A stretch of DNA of 28,313 nt from a virus, in the IMG/VR virus record IMGVR_UViG_3300028596_000053, positions 1 to 28,313 of that record. One strand, written 5' to 3'. Position numbers and translations under genes: made by a program. Each line of letters begins with the position of its first letter. Within the stretch, counting starts at the first letter, position 1. Positions 1-5,214 of this stretch are shown one piece after another. The notes beneath the pieces were generated by a model, which was not told the DNA's origin, made no database searches, and was given only the letters and a program-made list of their open reading frames with translations.

Positions 1-58
1 GAGGTCGAGCGTGGGGACGTCGCCCCGGCGGCGTGAAGGCGGCGTGACCGTCGCGTCG

Positions 59-64
59 TAGGAT
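59..64 (+). promoter_or_regulatory. -10 box TAGGAT of a probable leaderless promoter
   Basis: TAGGAT matches the Streptomyces housekeeping -10 consensus. It ends 8 nt before the GTG at 73, so transcription would begin at or next to the start codon. There is no purine-rich Shine-Dalgarno sequence between them. A -35 is not clear; GTGAAG at 33-38 is the nearest candidate, with a long 20-nt spacer. Confidence 0.55.
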
Positions 65-72
65 CTCCACTC

Positions 73-276
73 GTGGCTGACACTGATTTCCCCGACGACC
101 TGATCGAGCTGGAACGTTCCGCCTGGGCTGCGATCCAGGCCCGCACGCTCACGCCCGAGCAGGCCGCGGCCGTGCAGGCGCGCGTGACCGCGTTCGCCAC
201 CGAGACGGGCATGCCGCGGGTTGAGGTCGAGATGAAGCTGAAGAAGGCCGTCAGGCACGCGGGCGCCGACGCCTGA
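73..276 (+). CDS. Small conserved-looking hypothetical protein (67 aa)
   Basis: A 67-residue, mixed-charge, mostly helical protein starting at GTG 73. It begins MADTDFPDDLIELERSAWAA and ends in a basic stretch (KLKKAVRHAG). There is no signal peptide, membrane segment or recognisable catalytic motif. The start is supported by a TAGGAT box 8 nt upstream and the lack of a ribosome binding site, which suggests a leaderless mRNA. A perfect 12-bp hairpin follows directly after the stop, so it appears to be a single-gene unit. Proteins of this look occur in Streptomyces chromosomes and mobile elements, but I do not recognise a named family or function. Coding potential is good (G/C-rich third positions). 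Confidence 0.7.
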   Translation: MADTDFPDDLIELERSAWAAIQARTLTPEQAAAVQARVTAFATETGMPRVEVEMKLKKAVRHAGADA

Positions 277-283
277 CACCGCA

Positions 284-315
284 ACGCCCCGCCGGGCATC
301 ACACCGGCGGGGCGT
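284..315. terminator. Perfect 12-bp hairpin, bidirectional terminator
   Basis: ACGCCCCGCCGG (284-295) and CCGGCGGGGCGT (304-315) form a perfect 12-bp stem with an 8-nt loop. It lies between the end of the plus-strand gene at 276 and the end of the minus-strand gene at 368, so it can stop transcription from both sides. No long T-run follows, as is common in high-GC actinomycetes. Confidence 0.8.
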
Positions 316-367
316 CATTCGATTAGCTGACCGGGCAGAGCATGCACGGACAACGATGCTGGCAATG

Positions 368-577
368 CTACGAGCCGCCACCGACAACGCCGGGCCAGTC
401 GTCGAGGGTCTCGCCGGTCTCTTCGTCGACGAGGGTGACGCGGGCGCCAGGCCGACCCCAGTCGCCAACCCACTCCGTGAACTTGCCGCGAGCGACCGCC
501 TCGCTCCCCCACCAGCCCTGCGCTGCCACACGGCCGGTGACGGTGAGGTGGTAGCGGCCTGGCTGGTTGCTGTTCAC
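368..577 (-). CDS. Small hypothetical protein (69 aa, alternative start at 589)
   Basis: The protein reads VNSNQPGRYHLTVTGRVAAQ followed by a Trp/Gly-rich middle (QGWWG, WVGDWGRPG) and an acidic VTLVDEETGETLDDWP stretch, ending in glycines. The alternating beta-like pattern suggests a small beta-sheet protein. No catalytic motif or membrane segment is seen. Two in-frame ATGs lie upstream (589 and 586), but they fall inside a TATGAT hexamer that is placed exactly as a -10 box for the GTG at 577, with 7 nt between them, and no Shine-Dalgarno precedes any candidate. I therefore prefer a leaderless GTG 577 start, with 589 as the alternative (73 aa). It is transcribed divergently from the gene at 602. 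Function unknown. Confidence 0.65.
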   Translation of the reverse strand: MNSNQPGRYHLTVTGRVAAQGWWGSEAVARGKFTEWVGDWGRPGARVTLVDEETGETLDDWPGVVGGGS

Positions 578-584
578 GCCCACC

Positions 585-593
585 ATCATAGAA
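585..593. promoter_or_regulatory. Overlapping divergent -10 boxes (TATGAT minus, TAGAAT plus)
   Basis: On the minus strand TATGAT occupies 590-585, 7 nt before a GTG at 577. On the plus strand TAGAAT occupies 588-593, 8 nt before the GTG at 602. The two hexamers share 588-590. Neither gene has a Shine-Dalgarno sequence, so both transcripts would be leaderless and mutually exclusive at the polymerase level. The -35 regions are weak by eye (GGTTGC at 565-570 for the plus direction). Confidence 0.5.
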
Positions 594-601
594 TCGAACG
601 C

Positions 602-1030
602 GTGAACGAGTTGCCGCCTGATGCGCCGCGCCTACGGGAGATCCTGGCGTACCTCGACCGGCAGCTCGAAGACCACGACACCGTCGCCACCTACCTCCAG
701 CTCCAGCGCGACGCCGTCCAGGCCGCACTCGCCGACACGGGGACCGCGCCAGCACCGTCGACCCCGCCGCCCAGGAGCACGCCGCGGCCAGCCACCGCGC
801 CACCCTTCGCCCCCACCCGCAGCCAGCGGAAGTCGACCGGGTTCGTCGTCGACCACCAGCCAGCTGCCATCGGACCCGAGCCGGCCCGCATCCATGTCGA
901 CGATTGCACCAGCGTCGTCGACCCACAGCCGATCAGCGGGCAGGACGCGCGGGCCGCGCTGCTCGACCCGAGCGTGACCGCGTGCGCGATGTGCCGGCCG
1001 GACGATGAGCTCGGGATCCTCGACGAATAG
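602..1030 (+). CDS. DUF6233-like protein (142 aa)
   Basis: The N-terminus (NELPPDAPRLREILAYLDRQ) is followed by a second helix (residues 20-45), a Pro/Thr-rich linker (49-75) and a C-terminal module with RIHVDDC (97-102), DARAAL (116-120) and ACAMCRPDDELGILD (127-141). This order, short PPDLPRLR-type helical start, variable linker, then an HxxDC...ACxxCRPDxxLGxLD ending, is what I recall for DUF6233, a family of Streptomyces proteins of unknown function. The cysteines at about 102, 128 and 131 and a nearby His could bind a metal. GTG 602 is chosen because family similarity begins there; the longer frame from 356 overlaps the divergent gene. A TAGAAT box 8 nt upstream suggests a leaderless transcript. 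It converges with the XRE gene, 10 nt away, with no clear terminator between. Confidence 0.7.
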   Translation: MNELPPDAPRLREILAYLDRQLEDHDTVATYLQLQRDAVQAALADTGTAPAPSTPPPRSTPRPATAPPFAPTRSQRKSTGFVVDHQPAAIGPEPARIHVDDCTSVVDPQPISGQDARAALLDPSVTACAMCRPDDELGILDE

Positions 1031-1040
1031 TCGGCCGCCG

Positions 1041-1409
1041 TCAGCGGCCCCTCGCCATCACCCGGATCAGATCCAGGAGCGCCAACCGCTGCCCTTCCGG
1101 CAACGCGCCCACCAGTGCCAGCAGTTCTGCCGCCTCACCCGACGCCTCCCACAGCAGACGCAGCCCGAAGAACTGTGCAGCAGCAGCCTCCTGCAGCCGA
1201 ACCAAGTCCAGCCGCAAGCCAACCGACAAGGCAGCCAGAACCTCGGGGCTCGGCGCGACGACCGGGGCCCCCGTCTCCAGTCGGTGCAGCCAGCCATACG
1301 ACACCGAGGCACCTGACCCGGCGTCTACGCAGGCTGCGGCAAGCGACTGGTACGACAGGCCGAGCTCACCGCGCCGGGCCTTCAGCAACTCCCGCAATTC
1401 GTCAGCCAT
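1041..1409 (-). CDS. XRE-family helix-turn-helix regulator (122 aa)
   Basis: MADELRELLKARRGELGLSY followed by QSLAAACVDAG, SVSYGWLHRLETG and SPEVLAALSVGLRL is the standard five-helix HTH_XRE/Cro-C1 layout within the first 75 residues: LSYQSLA is helix 2 and VSYGWLHRLE is the recognition-helix region. The C-terminal 45 residues are Leu/Ala-rich and helical (LLALVGALPEGQRLALLDLI) and may mediate dimerisation. The ATG at 1409 is chosen over the one at 1421 because GGAGGG lies 6 nt upstream of it. It probably binds DNA as a small repressor of phage or accessory genes; the divergent and leaderless promoters nearby are plausible targets, but no operator is proven. It could equally be a host-type regulator. 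Confidence 0.8.
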   Translation of the reverse strand: MADELRELLKARRGELGLSYQSLAAACVDAGSGASVSYGWLHRLETGAPVVAPSPEVLAALSVGLRLDLVRLQEAAAAQFFGLRLLWEASGEAAELLALVGALPEGQRLALLDLIRVMARGR

Positions 1410-1433
1410 GCAACCCTCCACCCCAACGCAGAA

Positions 1434-1464
1434 GCCCCGCCGAGACGGGGGAGCCCGGCGGGGC
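1434..1464 (-). terminator. Hairpin terminator of the recombinase-nuclease operon
   Basis: GCCCCGCCG (1434-1442) pairs perfectly with CGGCGGGGC (1456-1464) around a 13-nt loop. It lies just downstream of the endonuclease VII-like gene (stop at 1494) on the minus strand and upstream of the XRE start, so it most likely separates the two transcription units. It could also act in the XRE leader. Confidence 0.6.
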
Positions 1465-1493
1465 CTGACGTCAGTGTGGCACGCGGCGGGCGA

Positions 1494-1994
1494 CTACAGC
1501 CCGATGTCCTCCGATGCGGCGTCGGTCCACTTGTCGGCCCAGTCGACTTCGCGAGGCAGCTGTGGTCTGGCGTACTCGCTCGTGACGGGGTTGAGATAGC
1601 GGATCGCGAGCCCGAGGATCGCGGCAGGGTGGCGCTCCCGATACAGGGAGAAGATCGTGCCTGGCTCCTGGTTCGTGCCCTCCGTTGTGTTGCAGGATCG
1701 ACAGAGCCAGCCGCGCACGAGACCCGTCGCGTGGTCGTGGTCGCAGACGAGGTCGCTCATCCGCCCGCAGATCGCGCAGCGGCCGTTCTGCCAGCGGGCC
1801 AGGACACTGCCGGCGTCGCCGAGAAGGGCATCTGCAGCGCGCTCCATGTCCCAGAGGACTCCGGCCTGTCCCGGCGTGCAGCCCATACGCTCGGACTCCG
1901 CGAGGAACTTCTGCCGGATATCCTCCGCGGTCGGCAGTTCGGTGGGCCAGCCCCAGCACACAGGCGCGGGCGCATCTGGACGGCTCTCGCTCAC
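1494..1994 (-). CDS. Endonuclease VII-like HNH nuclease (166 aa)
   Basis: The core is CAICG (73-77), CDHDHATGLVRGWLCRSCN (84-102): two CxxC knuckles (C73/C76 and C98/C101) around the DHDHxTGxVRGxLCxxCN signature of the recombination endonuclease VII family (phage T4 gp49 type, a His-Me finger fold). This family cleaves branched DNA such as Holliday junctions, although many short phage members are simply DNA nucleases. About 70 helical residues precede the core and a 60-residue tail (Trp-rich, DWADKW) follows. The ATG overlaps the stop of the upstream recombinase gene in an ATGA arrangement (1991-1994), so the two are translationally coupled. The pairing suggests a joint role in recombination or resolution, but that is inference. 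Confidence 0.82.
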   Translation of the reverse strand: MSESRPDAPAPVCWGWPTELPTAEDIRQKFLAESERMGCTPGQAGVLWDMERAADALLGDAGSVLARWQNGRCAICGRMSDLVCDHDHATGLVRGWLCRSCNTTEGTNQEPGTIFSLYRERHPAAILGLAIRYLNPVTSEYARPQLPREVDWADKWTDAASEDIGL

Positions 1995-2578
1995 TTCCCC
2001 TCCTTCTTGCGGGCGTTGGCGTCGGAGCGGTTGAGGTGGCCGTAGACCGTGGTGCGCGGGACGCTGAAGAGGTCGGCGATCTCCTGCACGGTCTTCTCGC
2101 GCTTGTCGTAAAGCTCCTGAGCGAGCGCGGCCTGCTGGTCGGTGAGCCTTGGGCGGCGCCCGCCGACACGGCCACGGGCTCGTGCGGCAGCGAGCCCATC
2201 CATCGTGTTGGCGTGGATGAGTTCACGCTGGAGCTCCGCCATGACGCCGAGCATTCCGAACATCGCGCGCCCTTCAGGCGTCGCGGTGTCGATGCCCTGC
2301 TCGATGATGTGCAGCCCGACTCCCCGCTCCTTCAACTCGGCGCCGAGGTTGACGAGATGGAGGAGCGAACGAGAGATGCGGTCAAGACGGGTCGCCTTGA
2401 GGGTGTCTCCTTCACGGAGTCGCTTCAGGAGGATGTCGAACTCTGGCCGGGACGCCTTGGCGCCGCTGGCGTAGTCGATGTGGATGTTCTTCTCGTCGAC
2501 GCCCGCCCGCTGGAGGGCGTCTATCTGGTGATCCGGGTTCTGGTCGGCGGTGGAGACCCGGGCGTATCCGAAGTCCAT
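1991..2578 (-). CDS. Small serine recombinase, resolvase/invertase family (195 aa)
   Basis: MDFGYARVSTADQNPDHQID carries the catalytic Ser9 in the YARVST motif. LKATRLDRISRSLLHLVNLG (about 79-98) carries the conserved active-site arginines, and GRAMFGMLGVMAELQRELI is the long dimerisation (E) helix start. ARARGRVGGRRPRLT leads to a C-terminal helix-turn-helix (about 145-185) with VQEIADLFSVPRTTVYGHLN. The length of about 195 aa fits Tn3/gamma-delta resolvases and Hin/Gin invertases rather than large serine integrases. Upstream are repeated TTCTCGACA sequences, one overlapping its own start codon, which may be recombination or autoregulatory sites. There is no convincing Shine-Dalgarno; a TAAGGT box 7 nt before the ATG suggests a leaderless start. 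Its substrate is unknown; multimer resolution and local inversion are both possible. Confidence 0.9.
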   Translation of the reverse strand: MDFGYARVSTADQNPDHQIDALQRAGVDEKNIHIDYASGAKASRPEFDILLKRLREGDTLKATRLDRISRSLLHLVNLGAELKERGVGLHIIEQGIDTATPEGRAMFGMLGVMAELQRELIHANTMDGLAAARARGRVGGRRPRLTDQQAALAQELYDKREKTVQEIADLFSVPRTTVYGHLNRSDANARKKEGK

Positions 2579-2698
2579 GTCGAGAACCTTACACGCAGAC
2601 TGTTAACCGTCATAGATTTTCGACACGCGTTCTCGACAACAACTTCCTGCGACGATAGGCTCGTTGACGAGATGACGGCAGACGGTCGTTTCTCGACA
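2578..2698. repeat. Four TGTCGARAA half-sites at the recombinase promoter
   Basis: TGTCGAGAA occurs at 2578-2586, and its reverse complement TTYTCGACA at 2617-2625 (TTTTCGACA), 2630-2638 and 2690-2698 (both TTCTCGACA). Three copies are identical and one has a single change. The TGTC-first 9-mer resembles the half-site pattern of Tn3/gamma-delta res sites (consensus beginning TGTC). The first copy overlaps the recombinase ATG (2578). The elements do not form a textbook three-subsite res, so function is inferred. Confidence 0.55.
2586..2613 (-). promoter_or_regulatory. Probable leaderless promoter of the recombinase operon
   Basis: On the minus strand, ATGACG (2613-2608) and TAAGGT (2591-2586) are separated by 16 nt, and the -10 ends 7 nt before the ATG at 2578. 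The promoter lies among the TGTCGARAA repeats, so recombinase binding there would be expected to repress it. Confidence 0.4.
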
Positions 2699-2726
2699 CG
2701 ACCCAGCAAGCCTCCGGACACGACGA

Positions 2727-2757
2727 AGGGCCCCGCCTCACGTGGAGGCAGGGCCCT
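2727..2757. terminator. Hairpin AGGGCCC...GGGCCCT
   Basis: AGGGCCC (2727-2733) pairs with GGGCCCT (2751-2757). After one mismatch, the inner GCCTC (2735-2739) pairs with GAGGC (2745-2749), leaving a 5-nt loop. It is downstream of the minus-strand gene at 2792-2977 and upstream of the recombinase promoter, so it would insulate the recombinase operon. Confidence 0.7.
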
Positions 2758-2791
2758 ACGCGTGCGGATCGCAGCCCGCCTGTATGGCATG

Positions 2792-2977
2792 TTATCGAGA
2801 GCTACGCCCCGCAACTCCGATGCCGGGGACGTGGGTTGTCGTCCGCTCGGGGCGCCACAGAACGATGCAGGGAAGGCGCGGAACGCCTCCCTGCTTCTCG
2901 ACTTCGTCGACAAGGCGACACAGGACGCGCGAGTGCTCCTGTTGCACGGACCGAAGAAGGCGATCGCGGAGGCTCAT
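2792..2977 (-). CDS. Possible small hypothetical protein (61 aa)
   Basis: MSLRDRLLRSVQQEHSRVLC continues through RLVDEVEKQGG to a Pro/Arg-rich end. It has a basic amphipathic helix followed by an irregular tail, with two cysteines. It sits alone between two strong hairpins (3007-3042 upstream and 2727-2757 downstream), the layout of a monocistronic gene. Third-position bias is modest, and neither a good ribosome binding site nor a clear promoter precedes the ATG (GAGG lies only 1 nt away). An overlapping minus frame (2802-2984) is a weaker alternative. I do not recognise the protein. Confidence 0.45.
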   Translation of the reverse strand: MSLRDRLLRSVQQEHSRVLCRLVDEVEKQGGVPRLPCIVLWRPERTTTHVPGIGVAGRSSR

Positions 2978-3006
2978 ACCTCATGATGGCCCTAGACGCG
3001 ACGAAG

Positions 3007-3042
3007 CGCCCCGCTCCCCTGCCGAAGCAGGAGGGCGGGGCG
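3007..3042. terminator. Tall hairpin ending the lysis/virion transcript
   Basis: CGCCCCGC (3007-3014) pairs with GCGGGGCG (3035-3042), and inside it CCTGC (3018-3022) pairs with GCAGG (3027-3031) around a CGAA loop. The outer stem begins immediately beyond the stop of the 36-aa gene at 3043, so it closes the leftward late operon. Confidence 0.8.
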
Positions 3043-3153
3043 TCACTCGACTTCGTCGTCGGGCGGCGGCATGGGCGGTGGTTCGAGGAACGGGTACGGG
3101 GACAGCCAGAACGGCGGGGGCTCGCTCTCCGCTTCGGGGCACACGCCGCTCAC
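3043..3153 (-). CDS. Proline-rich acidic small protein (36 aa)
   Basis: GTG at 3153 overlaps the stop of the preceding gene in a GTGA tetranucleotide (3150-3153), so it is translationally coupled. The product begins VSGVCPEAESEPPPFWLSPY and ends FLEPPPMPPPDDEVE, with 11 prolines and a net acidic charge. It stops one base before the stem of the terminator hairpin. The tight junctions and G/C-rich third positions support a real gene despite its size. No family is recognised. Proline-rich, Trp/Tyr-containing peptides at this place could be virion-associated or lysis accessory proteins, but nothing visible decides this. Confidence 0.6.
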   Translation of the reverse strand: MSGVCPEAESEPPPFWLSPYPFLEPPPMPPPDDEVE

Positions 3154-3431
3154 CGCTCACTGATCGTGAGGTTGATCGTCCGTTCGTCGATCAGCCCGCT
3201 GATGGTGGTGATCTGGCAGACCAGCTTGTACGCCTCGTCGAGGGTCCCGCCCGCGACCCGCTGGGTGACGAACCCTTCGTCGACAACGGGCGACCCGACG
3301 GCAGTGAGCCCGTCAGGCACGGTGACCGTGGCGGAGCTGATCGTGTCGTCCACGTCAGCGAGCCATGGCGTCCAGTCCCAGGTGTAATCCAGCCGCGCGG
3401 AAGGGTCCTTGATGTAGCTGTCGTCCGACAC
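3150..3431 (-). CDS. Probable fibre-tail adaptor-like virion protein (93 aa)
   Basis: SYIKDPSARLDYTWDWTPWL opens the protein, followed by alternating beta strands: ISSATVTVPDGL, VTQRVAGGTLDEAYKLVCQI and DERTINLTI. The pattern of a Tyr/Trp-rich lead, then a single Ig-like beta domain with a central Cys, matches a small virion protein family common in actinophages, sometimes annotated as a fibre-tail adaptor. It starts at GTG 3431, 4 nt after the lectin-like gene ends, and overlaps the 36-aa gene downstream, so it belongs to the late operon. Its role as adaptor or decoration protein comes from recalled family likeness and context only. Confidence 0.6.
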   Translation of the reverse strand: MSDDSYIKDPSARLDYTWDWTPWLADVDDTISSATVTVPDGLTAVGSPVVDEGFVTQRVAGGTLDEAYKLVCQITTISGLIDERTINLTISER

Positions 3432-3435
3432 GGGC

Positions 3436-4410
3436 CTACCTCACTGTCAGGGTGCGATGCTCGGCCGGCACGGTGAGTCGTCGGCGCTCGGCGGGGATCG
3501 TGTAGGTGCGTTCCGGGCTTGGCGTGACATCGGTCGGCACGGTGAGCGGGCGCGCTGTGTCGATCTCCAGCGCGGGCGGCAGGGCCGCGGTCTTGGAGCC
3601 GACCAGCGGTTGCGCCCCTTCGATGGATTCGGCGGCGCTGAGCGTGGCTGTCTTTACCCCGGTGAGCGCCTGGGCGGTGTCCTGCTCGGTAGCGGGTGTG
3701 AGCGTGGCAGCCTTCGTGCCCGTGAGGGGCTGCGCGGTTTCGACGGTGCCGGCGATACCGATCGTTGCGGTCTTGGCGCCGGAGAGACTCTGCGCCGCGT
3801 CCTGCTCTGTGGCCGGGGAGAGCGCTGCGGCCTTGGCTCCGACGAGCGTCTGTGCGGCGTCGGTTTCCGAGGCGGGGCTGAGGGTTGCGCCGGCGACGAT
3901 GTCCGCGGCGGCGAAGTCGTCGTACCTGATGGTCCCGGCCGACTCGGAGCGGATGCCGACGCTGGTGCCGGTCGTGACGCTGGTGTCGGTGACCGAGACG
4001 CGCTCAACGCCGTTGACGAGCGCCTTGATGGTGCTGCCGACGGCCTGCACGCGCCCGACGTCGCCTGGTGCGGCTGCGGCGGCGTAGCTGCCGATGACGC
4101 TGAAGCTTCCGCCTACGACAGAGAACAGGTCCCAGCTGCTTCCGTCGTTGCGCCACAAGTAGCCCTGCGAGATGTTGCTGTTGCCTCTGCACCACACGCC
4201 CATGCTGGCAGGCGCGGTGGCGGCGATCGTGACCTGCGCGTAGTGGTCGGCGGTGTCCATCGCCCCGCCCGCGCGCAGGATGATCGTGCCGCCCGCTGCG
4301 CCCGGCGACAGCTGGTTGGACACGATGGACCAGTCGCCGCTGACCTCGACCCACCCGGCGCCCAGGTCGGATGAGTTGGCCCTGTTGAAGTCGTCGGTGA
4401 AGGTCGCCAT
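3436..4410 (-). CDS. Lectin/LamG-like virion protein with six 20-residue repeats (324 aa)
   Basis: Residues 1-172 start FTDDFNRANSSDLGAGWVEV and look like a concanavalin A/LamG-type beta-sandwich as found in phage fibres (W-rich strands, a final YDDF strand at 163-166). Residues 175-294 are six tandem 20-residue units of the type ATLTPATEQDTAQALTGVKT, exactly in register. The C-terminus (295-324) carries shorter repeats (TIPAERR, TVPAEHRT). The domain layout suggests a carbohydrate-binding head on an extended repeat stalk, or the reverse, attached to the virion. It lies between two other probable structural genes in the late operon. Whether it sits on head or tail cannot be read from the sequence. 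There is no enzymatic motif. It might itself be glycosylated (Ser/Thr-rich repeats). Confidence 0.7.
   Translation of the reverse strand: MATFTDDFNRANSSDLGAGWVEVSGDWSIVSNQLSPGAAGGTIILRAGGAMDTADHYAQVTIAATAPASMGVWCRGNSNISQGYLWRNDGSSWDLFSVVGGSFSVIGSYAAAAAPGDVGRVQAVGSTIKALVNGVERVSVTDTSVTTGTSVGIRSESAGTIRYDDFAAADIVAGATLSPASETDAAQTLVGAKAAALSPATEQDAAQSLSGAKTATIGIAGTVETAQPLTGTKAATLTPATEQDTAQALTGVKTATLSAAESIEGAQPLVGSKTAALPPALEIDTARPLTVPTDVTPSPERTYTIPAERRRLTVPAEHRTLTVR
3529..3888 (-). repeat. Six tandem 60-bp coding repeats
   Basis: Six consecutive 60-bp units encode residues 175-294 of the lectin-like protein. The consensus is roughly A-T-L-S/T-P-A-x-E-x-D-x-A-Q-x-L-x-G-x-K-x. Units 1, 2 and 4 are closest to each other, unit 3 diverges at its start (ATIGIAGTVE) and unit 6 ends in VPTD instead of the GxK motif, as expected at the edge of an array. 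The period is exact, with no indel. Confidence 0.85.
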
Positions 4411-4416
4411 GGCCGC

Positions 4417-4863
4417 CTACGCGCTGGAGCTGGCCCGGAAGAAGTCGGCCAGGGTCAAGGTGAAGTTGAGCCCGTCCGGCGTCCAGGCGAGGTCGTGCTT
4501 GGTGAGCGGGATCAGGCTGGAGTCGGTGCCGCCCGTGGTGTCGGGATCGTAGGCGATCACAAATGCGGCGATGGGGTTGCCTGTGGGCGATGTCCAGGTG
4601 ACGGGGTCGGCGCTGAGCGCGACGCGGTCGTTGGTGTCGTCGACAGTGACGGCGACATTGGTGAGCGCCTTGCGGCCGACGGTGGTCTGCTCGTTGGTGG
4701 TGCCGGAGACGACCGCGGCGAAGTCGTCCTTGTCGCGCAGGACGGCGTCGGTCTCCAGGCCGCTGGACTCCAGGGCAATCAGGACGAGGCCGTCGTTCGC
4801 GGCGGGCAGGGACGCGTAGTAGGCGAGCCGTCCCAGAGCGACGTTGAAACTGATCTGAGCCAT
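4417..4863 (-). CDS. Conserved phage virion-associated protein (148 aa)
   Basis: MAQISFNVALGRLAYYASLP and the internal VTVDDTNDRVALSADPVTW, YDPDTTGGTDSSLIPLT and ADFFRASSS segments match a protein I recall as frequent beside minor tail or fibre genes in actinophages. It lacks an assigned function but is predicted to be beta-rich. Its ATG follows the membrane-protein gene by 18 nt, and the lectin-like gene starts 6 nt after its stop, so it is part of the late operon. There is no membrane segment. The likely role is in the virion (capsid decoration or tail appendage), inferred from position and composition. Confidence 0.65.
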   Translation of the reverse strand: MAQISFNVALGRLAYYASLPAANDGLVLIALESSGLETDAVLRDKDDFAAVVSGTTNEQTTVGRKALTNVAVTVDDTNDRVALSADPVTWTSPTGNPIAAFVIAYDPDTTGGTDSSLIPLTKHDLAWTPDGLNFTLTLADFFRASSSA

Positions 4864-4881
4864 GCCTTCGTACTCCAGTTC

Positions 4882-5214
4882 TTACAGCTCGATGTGCTCA
4901 AGGAACGGGCGAGCGCGTGCCGGGATAGCACGCGGGGCCGGCGGCTCCAAGCCGGCCTTGCGGATGTAGCCGACGAGCCGGCCGCGGTCGTCGACGAGCC
5001 AGGCGATCGCGGCACCTTGGCCGGTGAGCTGCTCCTGCTGCAGGTCGAGCTTCTCGCCCTGTCGCTTCAGCTCCTTGTCCATGCGGTCCGTGACCACGGA
5101 GAAGTCGTCACGCTTCTCCTGTCGCTTGGTGCGGCGGGCGGACCGGGCGGCAACCACACCGCCCGCTGCGCCTACGATCGCCAGCCCTGCCTGAACCCAG
5201 GTGTCGACGGTCAT
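4882..5214 (-). CDS. Single-pass membrane protein with coiled coil, holin-accessory candidate (110 aa)
   Basis: Residues about 7-24 (QAGLAIVGAAGGVVAARS) form one hydrophobic segment, followed at once by a strongly basic patch (ARRTKRQEKR) and a helical, Gln/Lys-rich stretch (about 40-68) likely to form a coiled coil, then a Pro/Arg-rich tail. The topology would be N-out/C-in by the positive-inside rule. It resembles small membrane proteins (DUF2746-like) found next to actinophage lysis genes. The start overlaps the stop of the four-helix membrane protein in ATGA (5211-5214), showing coupling. A role in holin timing or as an antiholin or spanin-like factor is inference from its place after endolysin and holin. 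Confidence 0.65.
   Translation of the reverse strand: MTVDTWVQAGLAIVGAAGGVVAARSARRTKRQEKRDDFSVVTDRMDKELKRQGEKLDLQQEQLTGQGAAIAWLVDDRGRLVGYIRKAGLEPPAPRAIPARARPFLEHIEL

Noticed and set aside
356-1030. Start of the DUF6233-like gene at 356
   Set aside because: The first 82 codons lie antisense to the 368-577 gene, and recognised family features begin at GTG 602.
2895-2903. TTCTCGACT as a fifth recombinase half-site
   Set aside because: It has a changed last base, lies inside a possible coding region and is about 200 bp from the cluster, so chance is likely.
1685-2986. Long plus-strand frame (433 codons) opposite the recombinase
   Set aside because: It is a shadow of the recombinase and nuclease genes in high-GC DNA; the minus-strand products have clear catalytic motifs.
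3457-4374. Plus-strand 305-codon frame opposite the lectin-like gene
   Set aside because: Gly/Arg/Asp-rich antisense shadow of the repeats; no protein-like pattern.
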